NCBI GenBank assembly: GCA_036961445.1
Contig: JBALVO010000115.1
Span: 1 to 12,234, forward strand
Reading direction: 5' to 3'
Source of the DNA: JBALVO01 sp036961445
GTDB lineage: Bacteria; Pseudomonadota; Gammaproteobacteria; Pseudomonadales; Halieaceae
DNA: 12,234 bases
A program made the position numbers and the translations under genes. The stretch's first letter is position 1. Every line of letters begins with the position of its first letter. The notes beneath the pieces are model-generated. The model worked only from the letters and a program-made list of their open reading frames with translations. It did no database searches and was not told the origin of the DNA. Positions 1 through 7,113 of the stretch are shown here, piece after piece.

Positions 1-23
1 GTCTAGCGTGATAGAATCCTCAA

Positions 24-995
24 ATGCATGAAAGCTCACAGCCTATTGGTAAGAATGATCAATCGCAATACTTAGAGGGCAGCTCCTCACAGTTTGCTCC
101 CATCGCCCTGTTCACCTTTAATAGGCCAGAGCATACGCACCGAACGCTTGAGGCTCTAGCCTTGAACCCGGAGTTTAGCCATAGCACACTCTATATATTT
201 TGTGATGCAGCTCGGGACAATTCTGACGTCGAAGCAGTCAAACAGACCCGGCAATTGATTCATGACTGGTATCATCCTGATAAGCAGATAATCGAGCGGG
301 AGACTAATTGGGGGCTGGCCAAATCAATAATATCGGGCGTTACACAGATAGTTGATAAATATGAAAGTATTATAGTTTTGGAAGACGACATGGTCACCTC
401 ACCCCACTTCCTCAGATATATGAATACCGGACTAAACATGTATCGCAATGATGAGCGGGTAATAAGTATTCACGGCTATGCATATCCAATAGACGATCTT
501 CCTGGAACCTACTTTATAAGGGGCGCAAGTTGCTGGGGTTGGGCTACCTGGCGTCGAGGTTGGGACCTGTTTGAATCTGATGGCGAGAAATTATTTCAAC
601 TATTGAAGAAAAGAAAACTAATGCACAGATTCAATGTTCTGGGCTCTTTTCCATATCGGAGGATGTTGTTAGATCAAATAGCTGGCCGCAATAACTCCTG
701 GGCCGTGCGGTGGTACGCGTCCGCCTTGATAAATGACAAACTTACACTGCACCCCGGCACGTCTCTTATTCGGAATATCGGACTGGATGGCAGCGGCTCT
801 CACTGCGATGAATATGAAGGGTTTGACACAGAGCCAAGTCAGAACCCAATTCAGGTGGAAGACAACCCGGTTATCGAATCAGATTCCGCCCTCTTGGCGT
901 GGAAGAAATACCTAAGAACGCTGCGAATAAAGAAAACATTGGCTACCCTATCCTCCCCTACTCAGTTATTTCATACCCTCAGGCGGCGCTTATGA
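24..995 (+). CDS. GT2-like (GNT-I-like fold) glycosyltransferase
   Basis: A 323-residue cytoplasmic glycosyltransferase, probably adding a sugar to the lipid-linked repeat unit. The N-terminal nucleotide-binding strand is FTFNRPEH (residues 30-37), followed by NWGLAKSI (95-102) and a metal/nucleotide-sugar DXD-type motif VLEDDM (118-123). The aromatic motif SCWGWATWRRGW (169-180) and the distal NIGLDGSGSHC (251-261) are typical of GT2/GNT-I-like enzymes in polysaccharide clusters. No signal peptide or membrane segment is seen. The ATG at 24 is chosen because an in-frame TGA at 9-11 bars a longer start; there is no clear Shine-Dalgarno, so it may be coupled to a gene left of the window. The TGA stop overlaps a downstream ATG (ATGA at 992-995). 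It is more A/T-rich than genes at the right of the window. Donor and acceptor cannot be told from sequence. Confidence 0.88.
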   Translation: MHESSQPIGKNDQSQYLEGSSSQFAPIALFTFNRPEHTHRTLEALALNPEFSHSTLYIFCDAARDNSDVEAVKQTRQLIHDWYHPDKQIIERETNWGLAKSIISGVTQIVDKYESIIVLEDDMVTSPHFLRYMNTGLNMYRNDERVISIHGYAYPIDDLPGTYFIRGASCWGWATWRRGWDLFESDGEKLFQLLKKRKLMHRFNVLGSFPYRRMLLDQIAGRNNSWAVRWYASALINDKLTLHPGTSLIRNIGLDGSGSHCDEYEGFDTEPSQNPIQVEDNPVIESDSALLAWKKYLRTLRIKKTLATLSSPTQLFHTLRRRL

Positions 996-1132
996 GCCTC
1001 TCGGTCATTCTTCGCCTAATTTCTTACCACGCCACTATATGGGTCAGAGCAGAGATTAATCCCTCATCTTTGTATTTGGTATCAGCACCAACAGCCCGTC
1101 ATTTCGTTGCATCATCGGGTCACTCATGCTGA
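992..1132 (+). CDS. possible 46-residue small ORF bridging two genes
   Basis: Unrecognised. It fills the only sizeable gap (996-1125) in the left operon. Its ATG shares ATGA with the stop of the upstream glycosyltransferase, and its TGA (1130-1132) lies just inside the downstream methyltransferase start (ATG at 1126). This geometry is the same as at the other coupled junctions. The predicted peptide has no obvious motif: a mildly hydrophobic N-terminus (MSLSVILRLI), then a polar tail ending GHSC. No Shine-Dalgarno is visible. It could be a true small protein, a leader that carries ribosomes across to the methyltransferase, a remnant of a deleted gene, or simply a chance open frame; 46 codons is short enough for chance. 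An open frame continues upstream in this phase inside the glycosyltransferase, but that part is an overlap shadow. Confidence 0.25.
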   Translation: MSLSVILRLISYHATIWVRAEINPSSLYLVSAPTARHFVASSGHSC

Positions 1133-1872
1133 ATTCTGTCCTCACAATGGCGAAAGCCATGTACAGAAAGGAAATGTTTTATCCAGGTTTTATGGGTCTT
1201 TTTATCAACCCTTATTACTTTGCCCGCAAGGGGTTGGCGTTGCATCTGGCAGAGTTTGCACCAAGGATTTCGGGCAAAGTTCTTGATATCGGCTGCGGGA
1301 AAAAACCCTACAAATCACTGTTCAGTGCCGAAAAATACACTGGCTTGGAGATAGATACTCCTCAAAACCGAGCCACAGGTATCGCTGACTGCTATTACGA
1401 TGGCAACAAGATCCCGTTTCCAGATGCCAGTTTTGACAATGTCATATCGAATCAGGTATTTGAACATGTCGAACAACCCGATACGTATCTGGATGAGTCT
1501 TACCGAGTGCTTAAACCAGGAGGGCTCTTTCTAATTACCGTACCGTTCCTCTGGGATGAACACGAGCAACCGCACGACTACAACCGATATACTTCATACG
1601 GTATACGAGTGATCCTGGAGCGTCACGAATTCGAAATTCTGGAAGCCCGCAAATCGGTAGCTGATATCCGGGTTGTTTTTCAAGTATTAAACGCATACGT
1701 GGTAAAAGCGACAGCAACCCGATGGCACAGTCTAAACCTGATTTTGGCTGCGCTATTGACCGCACCAGCAAATATAGTGGGCGAAATTCTATATAGGTTC
1801 ACACCCCGTAATAACGACCTATATCTTGATAATGTTATCCTGGCAAGAAAAAGGTCTACACAGCTGTCGTGA
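1126..1872 (+). CDS. class I SAM-dependent methyltransferase
   Basis: A 248-residue methyltransferase of the Methyltransf_11 type, expected to transfer a methyl group from S-adenosylmethionine, here probably to a sugar or glycan intermediate. The SAM-binding motif I is VLDIGCG (residues 52-58), the acidic end of strand 2 is GLEID (73-77), motif II lies around SFDNVISNQVFEHV (102-115), and the post-motif region is RVLKPGGLFLITVPF (127-141). HDYNRYT (150-156) is frequent in methyltransferases of polysaccharide clusters. A hydrophobic stretch near 203-222 may attach it to the membrane but is short for a transmembrane helix. ATG 1126 is taken because it overlaps the end of the small ORF before it; ATG 1147 is an alternative and neither has a strong ribosome site. 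Its TGA overlaps the next gene's GTG (GTGA at 1869-1872). The substrate is unknown. Confidence 0.9.
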   Translation: MLNSVLTMAKAMYRKEMFYPGFMGLFINPYYFARKGLALHLAEFAPRISGKVLDIGCGKKPYKSLFSAEKYTGLEIDTPQNRATGIADCYYDGNKIPFPDASFDNVISNQVFEHVEQPDTYLDESYRVLKPGGLFLITVPFLWDEHEQPHDYNRYTSYGIRVILERHEFEILEARKSVADIRVVFQVLNAYVVKATATRWHSLNLILAALLTAPANIVGEILYRFTPRNNDLYLDNVILARKRSTQLS

Positions 1873-3119
1873 AAATAGTCCACTTCAACACTTTTGAAGG
1901 CGGTGGCGGCGCTGCCAAGGCCAGCCTCGCTCTACATCGCGCTATGCTTCTCCAAAAAACCGATTCAAAGCTTGTCGTGCACCGGAGAACCAGTAGCGAT
2001 GAGTCAGTAATAGGTCGATCTCCCTCCCGACTGGGGCTACGTAATAAACGACTCATTCCCTGGTTATTATCTGCAGTGCACCGTGTGCTGTGGCGACCGT
2101 TGGAGACCTGGACTTTTGGTGTATTCGGCGACCGAACGATTCCACATCATCGAGTTGTGGAGGAGGCAGATATTATTGCTCTGTCCTGGGTAGGCTGGTT
2201 TCTGGATGTCGATTCCATACAGACATTGCTTGCATACGACAAGCCCGTGGTTTGGACCTGCTATGACATGTGGGCATTTACAGGGGGCTGTCACTACTCA
2301 GGTGATTGCGATCAATACGCCGCCAAGTGTGAGCAGTGCCCTCAAATGGGCAATGCCCTCGCTCAGAAAATTCCACAGCAAATCTGGGCGAACAAGAAGG
2401 ATCACTGGGACACATCCAGGCTCACTGTGGTTTGCCCCAGTGATTGGCTGGCTGAAAAAGTCAGGCAGAGTGGCTTACTTGGTGGCAGAAGAGTCGAGGT
2501 CATTCCCACCGGTATAGACACAACCGTCTATAGACCTTCATCCCGGCAGGTGGCACGAAACTCACTTGGGCTCCCGCAAGACAAGCCTCTCGTCCTATTT
2601 ATTGCTACCCGGGGATTTGCCAATGAACGCAAGGGCGGGCCTCTACTGCAGGAATCATTGCACTTTCTTCATAGCATCCAGCAAGATAAATTACCCGACA
2701 TCGTTGTTTTGGGTAGAAGGCAGAGCACGTCTGATCTTCATTCCAAGTTCAAGATTCATTCACTGGAGTTCGACGACGATGAATCACTGGCCCTTTTATA
2801 TTCCGCATGTGACGTTTTAGTGGCACCATCGAAAGCTGACACCTTACCCCTGACCGTGCTGCAAGCGATGGCCTGCGGCACGCCTTGCGTCGCCTATGAT
2901 GCCGGTGGAATGGCAGACGCAATCGAACACACCAGAAACGGCTATCTTGCGAATGCATTCGATACTGAACAATTTGCGCGCGGCATTAACTTCATCCTTA
3001 CTGATAGCGCCCGGCATGAATCGCTAGCAGCGCAGAGTGTAGCGCGAATAAAGTCAGGCTTTACCGCAGAGATCGAAGCAAAGCGCTACCTCGAGTTGTA
3101 TACGGAGTTGTTGCGTTGA
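1869..3119 (+). CDS. GT4-family glycosyltransferase, WcaC-like
   Basis: A 416-residue GT-B-fold glycosyltransferase. The N-terminal glycine-rich loop EGGGGAAKASLALH (residues 10-23) and the segment WTCYDMWAFTGGCHYSGDC (129-147), with further cysteines at 154 and 157, are characteristic of the WcaC-like branch known from colanic acid and related clusters. The C-terminal donor domain shows VIPTGID (211-217), RKGG (254-257) and VLVAPSKADTLPLTV through GTPCVAYDAGG (316-347). The usual GT4 EX7E pair is changed here to Asp324 and Gln332, with the spacing kept. The start is GTG at 1869, overlapping the upstream stop; the protein then begins MKIVHFNTFEGGG, the expected first beta strand. It ends in TTGA shared with the next gene. 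It probably adds a sugar (retaining mechanism typical of GT4) to the undecaprenyl-linked repeat unit at the cytoplasmic face; donor unknown. Confidence 0.92.
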   Translation: MKIVHFNTFEGGGGAAKASLALHRAMLLQKTDSKLVVHRRTSSDESVIGRSPSRLGLRNKRLIPWLLSAVHRVLWRPLETWTFGVFGDRTIPHHRVVEEADIIALSWVGWFLDVDSIQTLLAYDKPVVWTCYDMWAFTGGCHYSGDCDQYAAKCEQCPQMGNALAQKIPQQIWANKKDHWDTSRLTVVCPSDWLAEKVRQSGLLGGRRVEVIPTGIDTTVYRPSSRQVARNSLGLPQDKPLVLFIATRGFANERKGGPLLQESLHFLHSIQQDKLPDIVVLGRRQSTSDLHSKFKIHSLEFDDDESLALLYSACDVLVAPSKADTLPLTVLQAMACGTPCVAYDAGGMADAIEHTRNGYLANAFDTEQFARGINFILTDSARHESLAAQSVARIKSGFTAEIEAKRYLELYTELLR

Positions 3120-3955
3120 AATCGCGCATGTTGGCTGACGGCGGCATTCGTACCTGCCCCTGCGGAGCACCGCGCTCTCGCCTGGCGCAATACTACTCCG
3201 CTGGCGAGACGGATTTCGTTCTTTGTGGGGACTGCGGATGTGTTTTCCGCTCTAATTTTCCTACCGAAGTAGAGTTGGTAGACATATACAAAAAGGCTTA
3301 CTCATCCACTAATATCAACGAAATTGAAACCGAGCAAGAGTCTGGGGACTACTCGATACAAAGTTATGCAAATTACCTCCTGAGCAGTATCACCAGGTCC
3401 GGAGATCGCATTCTGGATTACGGCGCAGGAACAGGAGCCCTGGTTGCCACGCTGCGCTCTCAGGGCTATGACACACAAGGCGTGGAATTTGCTACAAATG
3501 CCAGAGAGTTCTGTGCTACTGAGCGACAAATTTCGCTGCAAGCAAATCTGGAGTGCACGCCAGACAATCACTATCAAGTCATCACAATGATTGAGGTAAT
3601 AGAGCACCTGACCGACTTAACAGAAACATTGAGCGAGTTATATCGAGTTCTTGCCCCGGGAGGCACATTGCTAGTCACCACGCCCAGCCGGACAGGTATC
3701 CGGGCCAGACTAGAGAAGGGCTACTGGAGAGAAGCACAAAAGAAGTTCCACTTGTTTCTATTTGACCGGCGAAGTATCTTCTTTCACATGAAAAAGGCGG
3801 GATTCACAGGTATCCGTAGAAAGCTATTTGGACCGCTGCAGAAGCCAGGGTTACAATTTGCACTTTATGCAAGAGCAACACAACTAGTGGGACTATCAGG
3901 AACTCTGTGCGTAATCGCTCACAAGGAGCCAGGGCCTTTGCAGGAGCCTGGATAA
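3116..3955 (+). CDS. class I SAM methyltransferase with N-terminal Cys knuckle
   Basis: A 279-residue methyltransferase. The N-terminus has a putative zinc-ribbon: CPC at residues 14-16 and CGDCGC at 37-42, as in many methyltransferases found next to glycosyltransferases. The Rossmann core follows: ILDYGAGTG (99-107, SAM motif I), GVEFA (122-126), ITMIEVIEHL (156-165) and RVLAPGGTLLVTTPS (177-191). The segment KFHLFLFDRRS (210-220) fits the family pattern before the last strands. TTG at 3116 is favoured as start because GGAG lies 8 bases upstream and TTGA overlaps the previous stop; ATG 3128 is the alternative and would lose four residues only. The heptapeptide GPLQKPG (239-245) recurs as GPLQEPG at the very C-terminus (273-279). 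Likely methylates a nucleotide sugar or glycan; substrate not determinable. Confidence 0.88.
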   Translation: MKSRMLADGGIRTCPCGAPRSRLAQYYSAGETDFVLCGDCGCVFRSNFPTEVELVDIYKKAYSSTNINEIETEQESGDYSIQSYANYLLSSITRSGDRILDYGAGTGALVATLRSQGYDTQGVEFATNAREFCATERQISLQANLECTPDNHYQVITMIEVIEHLTDLTETLSELYRVLAPGGTLLVTTPSRTGIRARLEKGYWREAQKKFHLFLFDRRSIFFHMKKAGFTGIRRKLFGPLQKPGLQFALYARATQLVGLSGTLCVIAHKEPGPLQEPG

Positions 3956-3956
3956 A

Positions 3957-4868
3957 GTGCGCGCTTTGGTACTCGGTGGCAATGGCTTTATCGGCTCGCA
4001 TTTGACCGATGCGCTACTGGCGGCGGGGCATAAAGTCAGGGTGTTTGATCGCGGCCCGGAGTTATACCGTGCCCCATTAAGGAATGTTGACTATCGCTTC
4101 GCTGATTTTGGTGACTTTTCGGCACTGGCCGAAGCACTTCAAGATATCGACATCATCTATCATTTAATCAGTACCACCGTGCCGTCGACATCCAACCTGG
4201 ACCCTGTGGGAGATATTCAGGGCAACCTCGTCAATACCGTCAAATTACTGCAACTAATGGTTAGCAAAAACATAGTTCGAATTGTTTACCTTTCCTCCGG
4301 TGGGACTGTTTATGGCGTTCCCGATGTATCCCCAATTCCAGAGACACATGCTTTAAACCCGATTTGCTCCTATGGCGTAACCAAAGTCGCCATAGAGAAC
4401 TACTTGTACATGTACCAGTCCCTGCACCAGATAAAGCCAGCCATCTTGAGGCCATCTAACCCCTACGGAGAAAGACAGGGGCATGCCGGCGTACAGGGTA
4501 TCGTGGGTACTTTTCTCAATAAGACCAAATCTGGAGAGCGAATAGAAATTTGGGGTGATGGCTCGGTTATTCGGGATTTTATCTGTGTGACAGATTTGGC
4601 CGAGTTGGGGGTTAAAGTCGGACAGAGTGACTTCTGCGGAGTCCTTAACGTAGGCAGTGGCTCAGGTTGCTCGATTCACGATCTTGTCGATGCCCTGGCT
4701 GTAGTTACAGGCAATGAAATAGAGCCTCAATTTTTGCCAGGGCGCGCATATGATGTGCCTGAAATTGTCCTTGATATATCCAAAGCAAATCGCGAAATGG
4801 CCTGGCAGCCTCGCATCCAATTACAGGCCGGTTTGCGCCGAACCTGGCAGTGGCTCAACACTGTATGA
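3957..4868 (+). CDS. NAD-dependent epimerase/dehydratase (extended SDR)
   Basis: A 303-residue extended short-chain dehydrogenase/reductase acting on a nucleotide sugar. The NAD(P)-binding loop is GGNGFIG (residues 7-13), Asp31 (VFDRG) at the end of strand 2 favours NAD(H), and the active site has SSGGTVYG (113-120) with catalytic Tyr139 and Lys143 in YGVTK. LRPSNPYG (164-171) and WGDGSVIRDFICVTD (199-213) are typical of UDP-glucose 4-epimerase-like enzymes. Epimerase, dehydratase and decarboxylase members share these motifs, so the exact reaction is open; a UDP-hexose 4-epimerase is the simplest guess. GTG at 3957 is used: AGGAG lies about 10 bases upstream, inside the previous gene, whose stop is one base away. 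The stop overlaps the next ATG (ATGA at 4865-4868), consistent with one operon. Confidence 0.9.
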   Translation: MRALVLGGNGFIGSHLTDALLAAGHKVRVFDRGPELYRAPLRNVDYRFADFGDFSALAEALQDIDIIYHLISTTVPSTSNLDPVGDIQGNLVNTVKLLQLMVSKNIVRIVYLSSGGTVYGVPDVSPIPETHALNPICSYGVTKVAIENYLYMYQSLHQIKPAILRPSNPYGERQGHAGVQGIVGTFLNKTKSGERIEIWGDGSVIRDFICVTDLAELGVKVGQSDFCGVLNVGSGSGCSIHDLVDALAVVTGNEIEPQFLPGRAYDVPEIVLDISKANREMAWQPRIQLQAGLRRTWQWLNTV

Positions 4869-5653
4869 ACGGCAGCAGCACACCTTCCGAGCGCCCTTAC
4901 GTTCTGGACATGAGCGTGAATCAAATCTCTATGGAAGAAACTGTCGATCTGGTTACCAGTTGGTCAGGTAGACGTGAAAGTCGATATGTTTGTGTTTCCA
5001 ATGTGCACATGTGCATGGAAGTTGCAGACAACGAGGCGTATGGCGCTGCGATCAATCGCTCTGACTTGACTGTACCGGACGGGAGGCCCATATATTGGGC
5101 GTTGCATCTATTGGGTTTTAAAGGCGCAAAACAAATACGCGGAGAAGATTTAACCCTGGCGGTTTGCGCTGCGGCTGAGGAGAAGGGTATTCCGGTCGGC
5201 TTCTTTGGCGGCACGCCGGAACTACTGGATCAGATTAGGGACGTGCTGCTGACGCGCTTTCCAAAGCTGGAATTGGCGATATTATGTGCACCACCATTCC
5301 GCCCCATCACCGCAGCTGAGAATGCCACCTTTACCGAGAACATTAATGCATCCGGAGTCGGTGTTTTATTCGTGGGCTTGGGGTGCCCAAAGCAGGAAGA
5401 CTGGATGGCGGCACACAAACATTCAGTACACGCGGTGATGATTGGGGTTGGCGCAGCTTTCGACTTTATTTCGGGTAATAAAAAATCCGCCCCTGCCTGG
5501 TTGAACCAGATCGGACTGGAATGGCTGTTTCGACTTATCTCTGAACCTCGCCGACTATGGAAACGCTATTTTCTGCACAACCCTCGTTTTATAGTCCGGT
5601 TCTTTCGCCAATTAGTTCAACACCGAAAACTGACAGCAAAAAACGACCATTAA
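4865..5653 (+). CDS. WecG/TagA/CpsF (GT26) glycosyltransferase
   Basis: A 262-residue GT26 enzyme. Diagnostic segments in order are VSNVHM (residues 44-49), VPDGRPIYWA (70-79, with the probable catalytic Asp72), RGEDL (92-96), GFFGGTPE (112-119), GLGCPKQEDWM (171-181), GVGAAFDFISG (194-204) and the family C-terminus APAWLNQIGLEWLFRL through RRLWKRYFLHNPRF (209-242). The C-terminal basic/aromatic tail is known in TagA to mediate membrane association and complete the active site. GT26 enzymes add the second sugar onto a polyprenyl-diphosphate sugar (ManNAc in TagA, ManNAcA in WecG, glucose in GumM). The neighbouring initiating transferase makes a GumD/GumM-like pair plausible. ATG 4865 is preferred over the in-frame GTG 4850 because it gives the ATGA overlap seen elsewhere in the operon. 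Its TAA overlaps the stop of the convergent gene. Confidence 0.93.
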   Translation: MNGSSTPSERPYVLDMSVNQISMEETVDLVTSWSGRRESRYVCVSNVHMCMEVADNEAYGAAINRSDLTVPDGRPIYWALHLLGFKGAKQIRGEDLTLAVCAAAEEKGIPVGFFGGTPELLDQIRDVLLTRFPKLELAILCAPPFRPITAAENATFTENINASGVGVLFVGLGCPKQEDWMAAHKHSVHAVMIGVGAAFDFISGNKKSAPAWLNQIGLEWLFRLISEPRRLWKRYFLHNPRFIVRFFRQLVQHRKLTAKNDH

Positions 5654-7032
5654 AGCCCTTTTCCTCTGCCAGGCAGCACAACCACTCCAATTGTTCGTAG
5701 GATAATTTTTAGGTCCAGCCAAAGATTCCAATTCTTGATGTAATCAACATCCAGCGCAACCACATCATCAAAGGCGGTCACTTCGTTGCGCCCACTCACC
5801 TGCCACAGACCCGTTAAACCCGGGCGGATACTGATCCGGCGATAGTGGTGGTCCTCGTAACTGGCCACCTCCTCCAGTGTGGGGGGGCGGGTACCCACGA
5901 GCGCCATATCTCCCTTGAATACATTCCAGAACTGTGGAAACTCATCCAGGCTGTACTTGCGCAGAAATTGGCCCACCCGCGTTACCCTTGGGTCATTATT
6001 CATTTTAAATAACGGCCCTTCATGCAAATTATGTGCTTGCAACTCTGACTTACGCTGCTCTGCATCCCTATACATACTGCGAAATTTGTATATCGAAAAT
6101 TCGCGCCCGCCCTTGCCCACGCGAGTTTGGATAAAGAACACCGGCCCTGGCGACTCTCGCTTTATCGCCAGCGCAATAATCGGCAACATGATCAACAATG
6201 CAAGCAAGCCAAATGCACTGCCTATAACATCCATTGCCCGTTTGATAATAAGCTGATCCGGATCCAGGTTATGAGGTGCCAACATCACCCCTGCTCTACT
6301 TCCGATGGAGCAGTACTGCTGGCTGTAATAGCCTCGAAGATCGTCAAAATTGAGCGCCAGTCTTACGGGTAACCCCAGCTTCTCCAAGGCAATCAATAGT
6401 TTATCCAGCTGCTCGTGATAAGCCACATCCCGAGGGTAGACAATGTATACCTCGTCAATAACAGTATCTCGAATGCTGCTGGAAATATCGCTGATATCTG
6501 CACCCCGACGAGGATCAATCACTAGCACAGGCGAAATACCCCATTGTGGCCGTTCTTTGAGCTCTGCCATTAACTCATCAAACCTTGGACCAAATCCCAC
6601 GACAGCTATGCGAATATTCATGCCCCCGCGCTGTAAATAACTATCGAAGATTTTTTTAACAATAACTTTTTCAATCAGGATAAAAGCAGCAGAAAAAGCA
6701 AAATAGTTAACAAACAATAGACGACTGTAATCGGCGGTCTTGGATAGATAGATAACGGTGGATGACACGATGCCGGCAACGAGAAAAGCGACGACAGTAG
6801 ACTTCACTATGTCCCTGAGCTTCTGATAGCGAAAACCGGTCAATACCCCATGCCGCAGCAACAGGAAAATAATCAGTGGAGCGGAGAAATAATACAGCCA
6901 GATAAACTCATTCGCATTCGCGAAGTTGCCAAAGCGCGACCAATAAGCCAAATAAAAGGCGGCCGTCATCAGACTCAGGTCAACCAAGGCTATCGTCGAC
7001 TTTATGAGATCAGATGAGTGCTTGATTTGCAT
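5650..7032 (-). CDS. undecaprenyl-phosphate sugar-1-P transferase, WcaJ/GumD-like
   Basis: A 460-residue polyisoprenyl-phosphate hexose-1-phosphate transferase that starts repeat-unit synthesis by moving sugar-1-phosphate (often glucose or galactose) onto undecaprenyl phosphate in the inner membrane. About four N-terminal membrane helices (near residues 11-30, 43-60, 76-97, 104-124) are followed by a Rossmann-like domain (about 140-230, VVGFG at 144-148). The membrane re-entrant helix begins at KRAMDVIGSAFGLL (264-277). The catalytic bacterial sugar transferase domain shows GPVFFIQTRVG (296-306), KFRSM (316-320), DPRVTRVG (347-354), the catalytic Asp363-Glu364 pair in LRKYSLDEFPQFWNVFKGDM (357-376), GTRPP (380-384) and RPGLTGLWQVSGR (403-415). 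Full length for the WcaJ/GumD class. The ATG at 7032 has a GAGG about 10 bases upstream. It is transcribed opposite to both flanking groups; the sugar used cannot be read from sequence. Confidence 0.95.
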   Translation of the reverse strand: MQIKHSSDLIKSTIALVDLSLMTAAFYLAYWSRFGNFANANEFIWLYYFSAPLIIFLLLRHGVLTGFRYQKLRDIVKSTVVAFLVAGIVSSTVIYLSKTADYSRLLFVNYFAFSAAFILIEKVIVKKIFDSYLQRGGMNIRIAVVGFGPRFDELMAELKERPQWGISPVLVIDPRRGADISDISSSIRDTVIDEVYIVYPRDVAYHEQLDKLLIALEKLGLPVRLALNFDDLRGYYSQQYCSIGSRAGVMLAPHNLDPDQLIIKRAMDVIGSAFGLLALLIMLPIIALAIKRESPGPVFFIQTRVGKGGREFSIYKFRSMYRDAEQRKSELQAHNLHEGPLFKMNNDPRVTRVGQFLRKYSLDEFPQFWNVFKGDMALVGTRPPTLEEVASYEDHHYRRISIRPGLTGLWQVSGRNEVTAFDDVVALDVDYIKNWNLWLDLKIILRTIGVVVLPGRGKGL

Positions 7033-7048
7033 TACCGGAAACCCTCGT

Positions 7049-7069
7049 CATCCCGCCAGCGCGGGAATC
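7049..7069. repeat. REP-like palindrome
   Basis: A perfect 6-base stem, TCCCGC (7051-7056) and GCGGGA (7061-7066), closes a 4-base loop CAGC. It is embedded in the wider pattern GTCATCCCGC...GCGGGAATC, which resembles the dispersed intergenic palindromes (CATTCCCGC...GCGGGAAT type) common in proteobacterial genomes. It sits 17 or more bases upstream of the start codon of the leftward transferase, between that gene and any promoter, so it would lie in the 5' leader of the transcript and could form a hairpin there. Being a dispersed repeat cannot be shown from a single copy. Confidence 0.5.
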
Positions 7070-7098
7070 ATTTGGCTCCAGCGTGTGTAACTTGTCCA

Positions 7099-7113
7099 TT
7101 ATGGAAACCATAA
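7099..7113. promoter_or_regulatory. inverted repeat, possible operator
   Basis: TTATGG (7099-7104) and CCATAA (7108-7113) form a perfect 6-base inverted repeat around AAA. The left arm belongs to the near-palindrome CCATTATGG. On the minus strand, CATAAT (7103-7098) would be a 5/6 match to a -10 hexamer, so the repeat could overlap the leftward promoter, but no good -35 lies at the right spacing. Function as a regulator site is inferred only from symmetry and location. Confidence 0.25.

Noticed and set aside
1..23. End of an upstream gene at the left edge
   Set aside because: Stops occur here in more than one frame and there is too little sequence to identify a gene.
733..915. Plus-strand open frame within the first glycosyltransferase
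   Set aside because: It lies fully inside a well-supported coding gene in another frame and lacks any motif.
4850..4864. Upstream GTG start for the GT26 gene, adding five residues
   Set aside because: ATG 4865 gives the ATGA stop-start overlap typical of this operon, and the five extra residues add nothing conserved; GTG remains possible.
5640..5700. Bidirectional terminator at the convergent junction
   Set aside because: No stem-loop with a T tract was found on either strand near the overlapping stops.
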